DNA of 64,000 nucleotides from the NCBI RefSeq assembly GCF_000972385.1, contig NZ_JXTE01000036.1, positions 1 through 64,000 of the forward strand. The letters are read 5' to 3'. Under the pieces are notes generated by a model. That model saw nothing but the letters and a program-made list of their open reading frames with translations, was not told the DNA's origin and searched no databases. Positions within the stretch are counted from its first letter, which is position 1, and each line of letters begins with the position of its first letter. Positions 25,009-33,992 of the stretch are shown in pieces. The DNA comes from Streptomyces sp. WM6386. GTDB taxonomy: Bacteria; Actinomycetota; Actinomycetes; Streptomycetales; Streptomycetaceae. Position numbers and translations under genes: made by a program.

Positions 25009-28000
25009 GTGAAGCCGTGCGAGCTGCGGTTCGGACTGCTGGGGCCGCCGGTTCTCTACGACGCCGGCGCGACCCGGGTGGTGGGCAGCCCCAAGGTGCG
25101 GACGCTGCTGGCCGCGCTGCTTCTCGAGGCCGGCCGTACCGTCTCGGTCGACTCCCTCAAGGACGCGCTGTGGGGCGGGGCGCCGCCCGCCTCCGCCCAC
25201 GCCTCGCTGCACAACCACGTCACCAGGCTGCGACGGCTGCTCGACGACCCCGAGCGGCTGCGGGCCGTACCGCCCGGCTATCTGCTCCGGGTCGAGCAGG
25301 GTGAGCTGGACGTCCATGTCTTCGACACCCACGTCGCCGAGGCGCGCGCCGCGCACGCGGGGCGGGACTGGGCACGGACGGTGCGCGCGTGCACCGAGGG
25401 GCTCGCGCTGTGGCGGGGCTCGCCGCTCAGCGGTCTCCCGGCCGAGCTGGGCGGATACGCCTTCGCGCAGCGGCTGCGGGAGGCGCGGCTGCTGCTTCTG
25501 GAGTGGCGCTACGATGCCGAGCTCGCCGTCGGTGACCGGCTCGACGGTCTGGTCCTGGAACTGACGTCCCTGGCCGCCGAACATCCGCTGCGCGAGGCCT
25601 TCCACCGTCAGCTGATGCTGGCCCTCCATCGGACCGGGCGGCAGGCGGAGGCGCTGGCCGTCCACCGGGATCTGCGGACGCGGCTGGTCGAGGAGCTCGG
25701 CGTGGAGCCGGGGGCGGCGGTGCGGGAGGCGCATGTCGAGGTGTTGCGGGAGGCGACGGGAGCGTCCGCCGGGGGTGAGGGGAGTGGCGGGGGCGGAGGC
25801 GAGGGTGCGTCTGGTGCGGCCGGGGGTGCGTCGGTCGTCGGTGCGGCCGACGGGGCCGAGGACACCGGGGCCGGGCCCGGAGCGGCCGACGCCGAGCCCG
25901 GAGCCGTCGACGCCGAGCCCGGGGGGATGCCCACAGGCCCACCCCGTCCTGCCCAACTCCCTCCGCCGCCAGCCCACTTCACCGGCCGTGCAACCGTCCT
26001 CGACGCCGTACGCCGAACCCTGTCCGACGCGCCCACCGCCGTCGCCGTCATCAGCGGCATGGCCGGTGTGGGCAAGAGCGCCCTCGCCCTGCACGTCGCC
26101 CATGGCCTGCGGGAACGCTTCCCCGACGGCCAGCTGTACGTCAACCTGCACGGCGCCACCCCCGGCATGACCCCCCTCACGCCGTCCCAGGCGCTCACCG
26201 CGCTCCTGCGCGACCTGGGCGCCGACCCCCGCTCCATCCCCGAACACCCGGACGCGGCGGCCGCGTTGCTGCGCTCCCTGCTCGCGCCGACGCGCACGCT
26301 CATGGTGCTGGACGACGCCGCGACCGCCGCGCAGGTACGGCAGTTGCTGCCGGCCGGAACCGGCTGCGCGGTGATCGTCACCAGCCGCTCCCCGCTGACC
26401 ACCCTCGACGGCGCCCGCCGTTTCCCGCTCGCCCCGCTGTCGGCGGAGGACAGCGCGGCGCTGCTGCGGACGATGTCCGGCCGCGACGGCGACGGCACCG
26501 GCGGCGAGGACGGCGATCGCATCGAAGCCGGCCATCCCCTGGTCGAACTCACCGGTCGCCTCCCGCTCGCCCTGCGCATCGTCGCCGCCCGCCTGGCCGC
26601 GCGCCGCGCCCTCACCCCCGATGTGCTGGCCGACCAACTGGCCGCCACGGAGGACAGGTTGCGGCACCTGGAGTACGACGACCTGTCCGTACGCCGCTCC
26701 CTGGCCGTCGCCCACGACGCGCTCGCCGCCTCCGGCCGCCGCACCGACCGCGACGCCGCCCTCGCGCTGCGCCGGCTCGGCGCCCTCGACCTGCCCACGT
26801 ACGGCGCACCCCTCATCGCCCGGCTCCTCGGCACCGAGACCAGCCGTGCGGAGGCCGCGCTCGACCGCCTCGTCGACGTGGCGCTCCTGGACGAGACGGC
26901 GTACGGCCGCTACACCCCCCACGACCTGGTGCGCGACTTCGCCCGCGAACTGGCGGACACCCGGCACGCCCCGGACGTCGCCCGCACCGCGGTGCGCTGG
27001 TACACGGCCGTCGTCGAGCGCACCCTCACCGCGATCGTCGAGCCCGGCCTCGACCAGGACGACCGGCGCCGCCCCACCGCAGCGCAGCCGCCCGAGCACA
27101 CGGCGCACGTGCTGTCGGTGCCGGCCTTCGCCTCCTCCGAAGAGGCCTTCGCCTGGGCCACGTCGGAGCTGGAGAACATCGTCGCCCTGGTCGAGCGGTA
27201 CGCGGACGCCCCCGACGACCGCACCGCCGCCCATGTCGCCACCCTCCTGCGGCTCTTCGTCCCCTACCTCCAACGCGGCGGCCGCGTCTCCGAGATGGAG
27301 GTGCTCGGACAGGCCGCGCTCCGGCTGGCGCGGCGGTTCGGGGACGAGGTCGCCGAGGCGTACGCGCTGATCGACCTCGCCGGGCTGTACTTCCTCACCG
27401 GCCGGCACGTCGAGTCCCTCGCCCGCACCGACGACTCCCTCGCGCTCTGGCGGCGACTCGGCGTCCTCTCCAGGATCCGGCGCTGCCTCGGCAACCGGGG
27501 CCTGCTGCTGGAGAACCTCGGCCGGTACGAGGAGTCCGGTCAGGCGTTGCGCCAGAGCCTGGAGCTGTCACGGCAGCTGGACGACCCCTGGGGCGAGGCC
27601 GTGACCTACGGCCACCTCGGCAATCTGTACGAGCACACCGACCCTCGCGCCGCCATCGAGCAGCACCGGCGCTCGCTCGCCATCGGCGCCGAGATCGGCA
27701 ACGTCATCGTGCAGCACTCCGCGCACTGCAACATCGGCTACGCCCATCTCACCCTGGGTGAACCGGCGGCCGCCGTACCGCACTTCGAGGAGAGCCGGCG
27801 CATCCTCGGCGGCCAGGGGGACTGGCACGGTGAGTCCCAGTCCCGGCTCGGTCTGGTGCGCGCGCTGCGGCTGCTGGGCCTCATGGACCGGGCCGAGAGC
27901 GAGTGCGCCGAGCTGCTGAGCCGTGCTGACGCCCGCGCCGACGGCTATGTGGGCGGTCTCGCCCGCCACCAGTACGGGCTGGTGCTGCGGGAGCGGGGGC

Positions 28001-28107
28001 GCGTCGAGGAAGCGTGCGCGCAGTGGCGTACGGCCCTCGCCGCGCTGGACGGGACGGACAGGAAGGCGGTCGTGGACGAGCTGCGCGAACTGCTCGGCGA
28101 CGGCTGA
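25009..28107 (+). CDS. AfsR/SARP-family transcriptional regulator with NB-ARC and TPR
   Basis: About 1032 residues, the AfsR layout. It has an OmpR-type winged helix (about 1-95, beginning LRFGLLGPPVLYD), a bacterial transcriptional activator domain (about 100-245), a Gly/Ala/Glu-rich linker (about 248-320), an NB-ARC ATPase with P-loop GMAGVGKSA at about 350-358, and a C-terminal TPR array. Such proteins bind 11-bp-spaced direct repeats and activate development or antibiotic genes, with ATP and TPR partners tuning activity. The GTG at 25009 follows GGAAGG and gives the usual short N-terminus; a GTG ten codons upstream is possible. No biosynthetic gene cluster is adjacent. Its own upstream repeats suggest autoregulation. 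Confidence 0.93.
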   Translation: MKPCELRFGLLGPPVLYDAGATRVVGSPKVRTLLAALLLEAGRTVSVDSLKDALWGGAPPASAHASLHNHVTRLRRLLDDPERLRAVPPGYLLRVEQGELDVHVFDTHVAEARAAHAGRDWARTVRACTEGLALWRGSPLSGLPAELGGYAFAQRLREARLLLLEWRYDAELAVGDRLDGLVLELTSLAAEHPLREAFHRQLMLALHRTGRQAEALAVHRDLRTRLVEELGVEPGAAVREAHVEVLREATGASAGGEGSGGGGGEGASGAAGGASVVGAADGAEDTGAGPGAADAEPGAVDAEPGGMPTGPPRPAQLPPPPAHFTGRATVLDAVRRTLSDAPTAVAVISGMAGVGKSALALHVAHGLRERFPDGQLYVNLHGATPGMTPLTPSQALTALLRDLGADPRSIPEHPDAAAALLRSLLAPTRTLMVLDDAATAAQVRQLLPAGTGCAVIVTSRSPLTTLDGARRFPLAPLSAEDSAALLRTMSGRDGDGTGGEDGDRIEAGHPLVELTGRLPLALRIVAARLAARRALTPDVLADQLAATEDRLRHLEYDDLSVRRSLAVAHDALAASGRRTDRDAALALRRLGALDLPTYGAPLIARLLGTETSRAEAALDRLVDVALLDETAYGRYTPHDLVRDFARELADTRHAPDVARTAVRWYTAVVERTLTAIVEPGLDQDDRRRPTAAQPPEHTAHVLSVPAFASSEEAFAWATSELENIVALVERYADAPDDRTAAHVATLLRLFVPYLQRGGRVSEMEVLGQAALRLARRFGDEVAEAYALIDLAGLYFLTGRHVESLARTDDSLALWRRLGVLSRIRRCLGNRGLLLENLGRYEESGQALRQSLELSRQLDDPWGEAVTYGHLGNLYEHTDPRAAIEQHRRSLAIGAEIGNVIVQHSAHCNIGYAHLTLGEPAAAVPHFEESRRILGGQGDWHGESQSRLGLVRALRLLGLMDRAESECAELLSRADARADGYVGGLARHQYGLVLRERGRVEEACAQWRTALAALDGTDRKAVVDELRELLGDG

Positions 28108-28134
28108 TCATTCGGCGTCCGCACCGCGGACCGG

Positions 28135-29823
28135 TCACTTGGCGTCGGCATAGCACTGCACCACCGACGTGGAGAACGGGAACCGCACCGGCGTCTGCCC
28201 GAACGTCAGCCGCGCCGCCAGTTCCGCCGACTCCCGGATCGCCGCCACGACCGTCTCCGTCTCCTCCTCGGGACAGTGCACGATCACCTCGTCGTGCTGG
28301 AAGAAGACCAGCTCGGCCGCCATGTCCGCACAGGTCTGCCGCAGCGCGGCGAGCAGCAGCAGGGTCCAGTCGGCGGCGCTGCCCTGGACGACGAAGTTAC
28401 GGGCGAAGCGGCCTCGGGCGCGGGCGTTGCGGGAGGCGTACCCCGGCACCCAGCCGTCGTCGGCGGGGGTCTCGGGCGCGTCCTCCTGCGGGATGCCGGC
28501 CTCCTCGGCGGCGTCGCCCGCGCCCGCCGCCGGTGGGCAGGTCCGTCCCAGCCAGGTCCGCACGAGCCGCCCCTCCTCGCCCGCGCGGGCCGCGTCGTCG
28601 ACGTACGCCACCGCCCTGGGGAAGCGGCGTCTGAGCGCGGCGAGGTTCTTGAGGCCGTCGCCGGAGGTCTGGCCGTAGACCGCGCCGAGGACGGCGAGCT
28701 TGGCCTGGTCGCGGTCGCCGGAGAAGGCGCGGTCGGAGACGGACTGGTAGAGGTCACTCTCCCGGCCCGCCACCTCCATCAGCCCGGGGTCACGGGAGAT
28801 CGCGGCGAGCACTCGCGGCTCCATCTGGTCGGCGTCGGCGACGACGAGCCGCCAGCCCGGGTCGGCGACGACGGCCCGACGGATGACCTTGGGGATCTGC
28901 AGCGCGCCCCCGCCGTTGGTGACCCAGCGGCCGGTGACCGTGCCGTGGCACAGGAACTCCGGCCGGAACCGCCCCTCGCGCACCCAGTCCTGGAGCCAGG
29001 ACCAGCCGTGGGCGACCCAGATCCGGTACAGCTTCTTGTACTCGATCAGGGGCTTCACGGCCGGGTGGTCGATCGACTCGAGCTCCCAGCGGCGGGTGGA
29101 GTTCACCTTGATGCCGGCCTGCGCGAACGCCTTGACGACATCGGCGGGCAGGTCGGGCCGGACCCGGCGTCCGAAGGCCGCGGACACCTCGTCGGCGAGT
29201 TCGGCGAGGCGCCGGGGCTCACCGCCGCCGGCGTATCGCTCGCCGAGCATCTCGTGCAGCACCTGCCGGTGGACGTCGGCGCTCCACGGCAGCCCCGCGC
29301 GGTTCATCTCGGCGGCCACCAGCATCCCGGCCGACTCGGCGGTGATCAGCAGCCGCATCCGGTCGGGATGGGCGGTGGCGTCCTGGCGGCGCTGCTGGTC
29401 GGCGTACACCTCCAGGAGGTCGGTGAGCGGCAGATGGACGGCCTGCGGCTCGAAGAGGGAGGACTGCGAGCCGGGTTCGGCCGATCGCAGCGGAGGGTCG
29501 GGCGGGACGGGGCCGCCGCGCAGCCGGGCCAGGGCGGCGGCGGCCGAGCGGGGCTCGCCGTACCTCCCCGCGTGGCCCAGCAGCAGGGTCTCGGCGTCCT
29601 CGATGTCGTAGCACCGCTCGACCCGCACGCCCGCGGCGAGCAGCCGCGGATACACCTCGGCCGTGGACCGCCACACCCACCGCGCCACCTCGGGCCGCCC
29701 CCGCACGGCCCTCGCGAGATCCCCCTCCCGCCGCACCGGCCCGGCGGGCAGCCCGTCGGCCCCGAGGGGGGCGATCTCCACGCCGCCGTCCTCGGCCGGA
29801 GCGAGAGCCCAGCGATCGGTCAT
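28135..29823 (-). CDS. Stand-alone family A DNA polymerase (PolA-like)
   Basis: 562-residue protein of the bifunctional 3'-5' exonuclease/DNA polymerase group found beside true PolA in actinomycetes. The polymerase motifs are visible: motif A VADADQMEPRVLA, motif B RDQAKLAVLGAVYGQ with the Arg, Lys and Tyr-Gly of the O-helix, and motif C FFQHDEVIVH. The N-terminal 200 residues correspond in position to the exonuclease domain, but I see no DxE proofreading motif. No 5'-3' exonuclease domain is present. The ATG at 29823 was chosen over a start 10 codons upstream; no Shine-Dalgarno site is seen, so the mRNA may be leaderless. The role, probably repair synthesis, is inferred. Confidence 0.88.
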   Translation of the reverse strand: MTDRWALAPAEDGGVEIAPLGADGLPAGPVRREGDLARAVRGRPEVARWVWRSTAEVYPRLLAAGVRVERCYDIEDAETLLLGHAGRYGEPRSAAAALARLRGGPVPPDPPLRSAEPGSQSSLFEPQAVHLPLTDLLEVYADQQRRQDATAHPDRMRLLITAESAGMLVAAEMNRAGLPWSADVHRQVLHEMLGERYAGGGEPRRLAELADEVSAAFGRRVRPDLPADVVKAFAQAGIKVNSTRRWELESIDHPAVKPLIEYKKLYRIWVAHGWSWLQDWVREGRFRPEFLCHGTVTGRWVTNGGGALQIPKVIRRAVVADPGWRLVVADADQMEPRVLAAISRDPGLMEVAGRESDLYQSVSDRAFSGDRDQAKLAVLGAVYGQTSGDGLKNLAALRRRFPRAVAYVDDAARAGEEGRLVRTWLGRTCPPAAGAGDAAEEAGIPQEDAPETPADDGWVPGYASRNARARGRFARNFVVQGSAADWTLLLLAALRQTCADMAAELVFFQHDEVIVHCPEEETETVVAAIRESAELAARLTFGQTPVRFPFSTSVVQCYADAK

Positions 29824-29891
29824 GGTGCCGAGTCTGGCAGGAGGGTCTGACAACGCCCCGTCGCTCGTCGGCCGCCACCCACGGGCGGGGG

Positions 29892-30617
29892 TCAGGCCTG
29901 TTTGGGCTGGATCTTCGCCAGCGCCGTCGTCACGTTCTCCTCCGTCGCCATCTTCGTGATGCCCAGGTCCGACAGCACGCCCTCGCCGTTCTCGAACTCC
30001 AGCAGGGCCAGCAGGATGTGTTCGGTGCCGACGTAGTTGTGGCCCAGGCGGAGGGCCTCGCGGAAGGTGAGTTCCAGGACCTTCTTGGCGTCCGAGCCGT
30101 AGGGGACGAGCTCCGGGGCCTCCTCGACAGCCGGTGGCAGTGCGGCGGTGGCGGCCTGGCGTACGACGTCGAGGAGGACGCCCTGTGCGGTGATCGCCTT
30201 GGCGGCCAGGGCGCCCGGTTCGGCCAGCAGGCCGAGGACCAGGTGTTCGGGGCGGCCCTCGGCGTTGCGGGCGGCGACGGCCTCGTTGTGTGCGGCCATC
30301 ACCGTGTTGCGGGCACGCGTCGTGAAGCGGCTGAAGTCCTGGCCGGCGCTGGGCTCGGCGCCCTCCTTCGGCACGAACCTCTTCTGCGCGGCCTGCCGCG
30401 TGACGCCCATGCTCCTGCCGATGTCCGTCCAGGAGGCGCCCGAGCGGCGGGCCTGGTCCACGAAGTGGCCGATCAGATGGTCGGCCACGTCACCGAGGTG
30501 GTCGGCTGCGATCACCGCGTCCTCGAGCTGGTCGAGCGGCTGGTCGTGGACCTTCTTGATGGCGGCGATGAGGTCGTCGAGGCGTACGGATGACGTGATG
30601 TTGGGGTTCGTCGTCAT
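29892..30617 (-). CDS. Clp-N domain protein with N-terminal helix-turn-helix
   Basis: 241-residue protein made of a helical N-terminal part with a helix-turn-helix (WTDIGRSMGVTRQAAQKRF, residues 63-81) and two Clp-N repeats (about 95-240, FTTRARNTVMAAHNEA and HNYVGTEHILLALLE) like the substrate-adaptor domain of ClpC. It lacks the ATPase domains, so it may be a DNA-binding regulator that senses or docks with Clp substrates. Its promoter lies within two perfect GTCAACC/GGTTGAC palindromes, and the predicted transcript start coincides with the ATG, so it is probably leaderless and autoregulated. Confidence 0.88.
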   Translation of the reverse strand: MTTNPNITSSVRLDDLIAAIKKVHDQPLDQLEDAVIAADHLGDVADHLIGHFVDQARRSGASWTDIGRSMGVTRQAAQKRFVPKEGAEPSAGQDFSRFTTRARNTVMAAHNEAVAARNAEGRPEHLVLGLLAEPGALAAKAITAQGVLLDVVRQAATAALPPAVEEAPELVPYGSDAKKVLELTFREALRLGHNYVGTEHILLALLEFENGEGVLSDLGITKMATEENVTTALAKIQPKQA

Positions 30618-30619
30618 GC

Positions 30620-30674
30620 GTCAACCGTAGGTTGACAGGCGCGGAGCGTCAACCTGTGGTTGACGCTCCGCGCC
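30620..30674 (-). promoter_or_regulatory. Leaderless promoter with two palindromic operators
   Basis: Two identical-arm palindromes, GTCAACC-GTA-GGTTGAC (30620-30636) and GTCAACC-TGT-GGTTGAC (30648-30664), have centres 28 bp apart. In the gene's direction a -35 TTGACG (30652-30647) and a -10 TACGGT (30629-30624) with 17 bp between them overlap one operator each. The expected transcription start falls at or next to the ATG (30617). The distal palindrome extends to a perfect 17-bp inverted repeat (30638-30654 / 30658-30674), which could also terminate the lysE-type gene on the same strand. Confidence 0.75.
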
Positions 30675-30692
30675 CTCCACGCGTGCGTGCCC

Positions 30693-31310
30693 CTACTTCG
30701 GCGACGCGGCCACCAATCGCACCGCCAGTCCCGTGAACACCGTCCCGCTGAAGATGTTGAGCCCCCGTGCCACCCGGCGGCTGCGCCGCAGCAGCGCGGA
30801 GAGCTTCCCGGAGAGCAGCCCGATCGAACCGTCCACCGTGAAGCCCATGACCGTGATCGTGAGCCCGAGGACCAGGAACTGCTCCCACACGTGCCCCATC
30901 TCGGGCGCCACGAACTGGGGCAGGAACGCCACGTTGAAGAGGATCACCTTGGGGTTGAGGAGGTTGGTCACGGCCCCCTGCCAGAACGCCCGCCGCATCC
31001 CCGGCCCGGTCACGGTCCCCTCGCCGATCGGCGAGCGGTCCCGGAACGCCTTCACCGCGAGGTACAGCAGATAGGCCGCGCCCGCCCAGCGCAGCACGTG
31101 GTACAGCGCCGGCAGGGCCAGGAACAGCGCCGAGAGTCCGAGCGCCGCGGCCACCGTGTGCACGAACATCGCACAGGCCACCCCGAACGCCGCCATCACC
31201 CCCGCCGCGGGGCCACCACGTCCGCCCATCGCCACGATGAACATCATGTCGGGGCCGGGAGTCACACAGAGCGCGAAAGCGGCCACGAGGAAGGCCGCGT
31301 AGAGAGACAT
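30693..31310 (-). CDS. LysE/RhtB-family amino acid exporter
   Basis: 205-residue membrane protein with six hydrophobic segments, the size of LysE/RhtB translocators. The family signature near the N-terminus, ALCVTPGPDMMFIVAMGGRGG, is present, as is GAVTNLLNPKVILFNVAFLPQF in the middle. It exports an amino acid or similar metabolite. The ATG giving MSLYAAF was chosen; another ATG three codons upstream (MVDMSLY) is equally possible and neither has a strong ribosome site. It is divergent from the DUF2786 gene. Its 3' end runs into the long palindrome shared with the promoter of the next gene. Confidence 0.88.
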   Translation of the reverse strand: MSLYAAFLVAAFALCVTPGPDMMFIVAMGGRGGPAAGVMAAFGVACAMFVHTVAAALGLSALFLALPALYHVLRWAGAAYLLYLAVKAFRDRSPIGEGTVTGPGMRRAFWQGAVTNLLNPKVILFNVAFLPQFVAPEMGHVWEQFLVLGLTITVMGFTVDGSIGLLSGKLSALLRRSRRVARGLNIFSGTVFTGLAVRLVAASPK

Positions 31311-31384
31311 GTCCACCATGCGGCCATGCTCGAAGCCCGCACGGGCGGCGGCACCCGAATTTCGGGGAGTGAGACGATCGCCCC

Positions 31385-32494
31385 GTGACCAGCAGCAGCG
31401 CCACCGGCACCGTCGACCGCGCCTTCGAGGCAGCCCTCTACACGGCCGCCGACTCCGCCCTCGACACGGCCGCCTCCCTCCTCGCCGCCGACAGGACGGC
31501 CGACGCCGAACTCGACCGCCGGGGCCGGGAGTTCGTGGCGGCGGCCTGGCGGCGGGGCTGGCAGCCCGCCGACGTCGTACGGATCGTGCGGCGGGAGCTG
31601 GACGACGTACACGTATGTCTGGCATCGGCGCTGATCCACGCGCAGGCGCCCGACGACCGCGCGCGCGGCCCCCGCTGGCGGGCCCAGCTCGACGAGCTGA
31701 CGGCCGACGCCCCGCCACAGGACCGTTTCTCCCGCGCCACCGCGGTCCTGGAGCTGTACCGTCTGCTGCTCCGCCTTCCAGCCCTGGAGTCCCTCGACGA
31801 GCCGGCCGGCCGCACAGCGCACCCCGAGTCCCGCATGCTCACCCGCATCCGCGCGCTGCTCGCGAAGGCGGAGGGGACGGACTACCCGGAGGAGGCGGAG
31901 GCGCTCAGCGCCAAGGCGCAGGAGCTGATGGCCCGGCACAGTGTCGACGAGGCGCTCCTGGACGCGCAGGCGCCCACCCACGACACCCCCGGCGCCTGCC
32001 GGATCGGGGTCGAACCGCCGTACGAGCAGGCCAAGGCGGTGCTGCTGGACGCGGTGGCGACGGCGAACCACTGCCGGGCGGTGTGGAACGAACCGCTCGC
32101 CTTCTCCACGGTCGTCGGCTTCGAACCCGACCTGGAGGTGGTGGAGCTGCTCTACACCTCCCTGCTCGTCCAGGCCACGACGGCGATGACCAGGGCGGAG
32201 GCGACCCAGCGGGCGGGCGGCCGGAAGCGGACCAAGACCTTCCGGCAGTCCTTCCTCGCGGCCTACGCCCACCGCGTGGGAGTCCGCCTGCGTGCCGCGG
32301 CCGAGAACCAGGTGAGCGAGGACCTGCTCCCGGTGCTCGCCACCCGCGAGGTCGCGGTCACCGGCCGCCTCGATCAGATGTTCCCGGAGACGACCACGAC
32401 CCGGCTGCGCGGTGTCAGCGACGAGGCGGGCTGGGTCGAGGGCTCGGACGCGGCGGACCGTGCGCAGGTGAGGTCCCGACGGCCACTCGGCTAG
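31385..32494 (+). CDS. DUF2786 domain protein
   Basis: 369-residue protein with a DUF2786 segment (RIRALLAKAEGTDYPEEAEALSA region, residues about 152-190), a short helical domain found in bacterial and phage proteins. It is followed by a mixed domain that includes the basic stretch RAGGRKRTKTFRQSF around residue 280. Function is unknown; DUF2786 proteins are often suspected of nucleic-acid or protein-complex roles. It starts at a GTG 75 bases from the divergent LysE gene. The 3' end overlaps the last bases of the lipoprotein gene on the opposite strand. Confidence 0.82.
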   Translation: MTSSSATGTVDRAFEAALYTAADSALDTAASLLAADRTADAELDRRGREFVAAAWRRGWQPADVVRIVRRELDDVHVCLASALIHAQAPDDRARGPRWRAQLDELTADAPPQDRFSRATAVLELYRLLLRLPALESLDEPAGRTAHPESRMLTRIRALLAKAEGTDYPEEAEALSAKAQELMARHSVDEALLDAQAPTHDTPGACRIGVEPPYEQAKAVLLDAVATANHCRAVWNEPLAFSTVVGFEPDLEVVELLYTSLLVQATTAMTRAEATQRAGGRKRTKTFRQSFLAAYAHRVGVRLRAAAENQVSEDLLPVLATREVAVTGRLDQMFPETTTTRLRGVSDEAGWVEGSDAADRAQVRSRRPLG

Positions 32495-33015
32495 TCGCCG
32501 GACGTCTGGAACCCGCTCACCGAGGCGTCCGGGGTCTTCCCGTCGCTCTTCACCGCGACATCGCCGTACGACCACTTGAAGTCGTACGTCTCGGAGGAGC
32601 CGGGCAGGCTGAACTTCCCCTCCGACACGGCGAGGCTCTTGCTGCCGCCCGCCTCGCCCATGACGTAGGTGAGCGTGAAGGAGGTCGCGGCGCCCTTCGT
32701 GAGGGTCGTCTTCGTGGCCTTGGCGGACGGGTCCGGCTCGACGGCGACCGTGCCGAGGGTGACGGAGGGCAGGCCGTCGAGGGTGCACTTGGCGCCGCTG
32801 TCGTTGGTGATCGTGACGGGCACGTTGCCGGTGTCCCCGACGGCGGGGGCGGCGTTGGCGGGCCCGACCTGCACCGTCATCGCGCCGATCGCGCAGGCGG
32901 TGACGCCCTTGGGGCTGCTCGTGGCGGCCTTGTCCTTGGTGTCCCCGTCGTCGGAGCAGGCGGTCAGCGTCAGGGCCGCGGTGAGGACGGCGGCGGCGAG
33001 GGGAAGGGCGCGCAT
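32491..33015 (-). CDS. DUF4232-like secreted lipoprotein
   Basis: 174-residue exported lipoprotein. A signal peptide with hydrophobic core AAAVLTAALTLTAC carries a lipobox ending at C20, followed by an acidic, charged linker. The mature domain (GNVPVTITNDSGAKCTLDGLPSV) has the immunoglobulin-like beta-sandwich look of DUF4232 proteins, with two cysteines that may form a disulfide. The ATG at 33015 with GGACC upstream starts directly on the signal peptide; an ATG 14 codons earlier is less likely. No function is known. It is co-directional with the next lipoprotein gene, as if the two are related surface proteins. Confidence 0.8.
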   Translation of the reverse strand: MRALPLAAAVLTAALTLTACSDDGDTKDKAATSSPKGVTACAIGAMTVQVGPANAAPAVGDTGNVPVTITNDSGAKCTLDGLPSVTLGTVAVEPDPSAKATKTTLTKGAATSFTLTYVMGEAGGSKSLAVSEGKFSLPGSSETYDFKWSYGDVAVKSDGKTPDASVSGFQTSGD

Positions 33016-33095
33016 GAGGGGTCCTTGAGTGCTCAGGTGCTGCGTGAAGGCGTGCATGGATCATCACGCACGAAGCGGGGAATCCGTGACGAGGA

Positions 33096-33629
33096 TCAGC
33101 CCAGGCTCGCCGTCGGCAGCCCGGAGGGCAGCTGGCCGCCCTCCGACTTCGTGTACGTCTCCGTGCCCAGACCGCCGTCCCACGTCACCTTGAGGCCGGT
33201 CCTGCTCACGGAGTCGACCATTCCGGTCTGTCGGTCCTTGCTGCCGTCCGTGCACTTGAGGCGGATCATCTGCATGCCGTCCTCCTCGCCCGCGGTCCCG
33301 CTGCAGATGGTCCCGCCGGTCGCGAAGAGCCCGGCCTCCGTGCCGTTGACCATCAGCACCACGGCCTTGCCCTTGGTGGTGGCGAGCCAGCTGCCCGCGA
33401 GTTCGTCCGAGGCGGAGGCGGAGGCCGACGAGGAATCCGACCCGCCGGTCCCGCCTCCCGTGTCCGCGGTCGCCGTCGGCGACGCACCGGTGCTCGGCGT
33501 CGACTTGTCGTCGGAGCCGCCGTCCCCGCTGCACGCGGTCAGCGCGAGTACGCCCGCCAGGGTCGCGGCGGCCGCCGCGACCCGCACCCGCCGGTGTGAC
33601 GTGGTGCGCGAGAAGATCGCCGAAGTCAC
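33096..33629 (-). CDS. Secreted lipoprotein of unknown function
   Basis: 177-residue exported lipoprotein: signal peptide RVRVAAAAATLAGVLALTAC with a lipobox ending at C33, then a long Ser/Thr/Gly/Asp-rich linker (about 34-75). A small C-terminal domain beginning LAGSWLATTKGKAVVLMVN resembles lipocalin-like or calycin-type beta domains. The start is GTG with AGGAG 7 bases upstream. It precedes the DUF4232-like lipoprotein on the same strand, 80 bases away, and may share a transcript. No family is recognised with confidence. Confidence 0.75.
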   Translation of the reverse strand: MTSAIFSRTTSHRRVRVAAAAATLAGVLALTACSGDGGSDDKSTPSTGASPTATADTGGGTGGSDSSSASASASDELAGSWLATTKGKAVVLMVNGTEAGLFATGGTICSGTAGEEDGMQMIRLKCTDGSKDRQTGMVDSVSRTGLKVTWDGGLGTETYTKSEGGQLPSGLPTASLG

Positions 33630-33673
33630 TGGAGGCTCCTAGCTGTAGCGGTCGACGCAACGACCGCAGCAAG

Positions 33674-33979
33674 CTACCAGGAGGACTTGCGGACCCCCGG
33701 AAGGTACCCGGCGTGCGCCTGCTCCCGTAGGCCGACGCGAGAGAGGCCGAAGGCGCGGTAGTAGCCGCGAGGCCGCCCGTCCACCTGGTCCCGGTTGCGT
33801 ACGCGCGTGGCGCTGGCGTCCCGTGGCTGGCGGTTCAACTCCTGCTGTGCGGCGATCCGTTCGGCATCCGTGGAGGACGGGCGCCGGATGATCTCCTTCA
33901 GCTCGGCGCGGCGCTCGGCGTACCGGGCGACGATCTCCTGCCGCTTCTCGTTCTTCGCGATCTTGCTCTTCTTCGCCAT
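33674..33979 (-). CDS. rpsN: Ribosomal protein S14, zinc-independent form
   Basis: 101-residue S14 of the long, cysteine-free type: [20 protein letters not shown] at the start and [20 protein letters not shown] near the end, with no CxxC pairs. It substitutes for the short zinc-binding S14 when zinc is scarce. It is 13 bases downstream of rpmB on the same strand and so shares its Zur-controlled promoter. Known from Streptomyces as part of the zinc-responsive ribosomal protein set. Confidence 0.95.
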   Translation of the reverse strand: MAKKSKIAKNEKRQEIVARYAERRAELKEIIRRPSSTDAERIAAQQELNRQPRDASATRVRNRDQVDGRPRGYYRAFGLSRVGLREQAHAGYLPGVRKSSW

Positions 33980-33992
33980 GCCGGTTCCTCCC

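Noticed and set aside
24616..27408. A 930-codon minus-strand open frame opposite the SARP regulator
   Set aside because: Pure shadow: no motifs, extreme Gly/Arg/Val composition, and the plus strand encodes a complete AfsR-type protein.
23727..28107. A natural-product biosynthetic cluster around the glycosyltransferase and SARP regulator
   Set aside because: No synthase, tailoring or resistance genes are adjacent; both genes stand alone between terminators and housekeeping-type genes.
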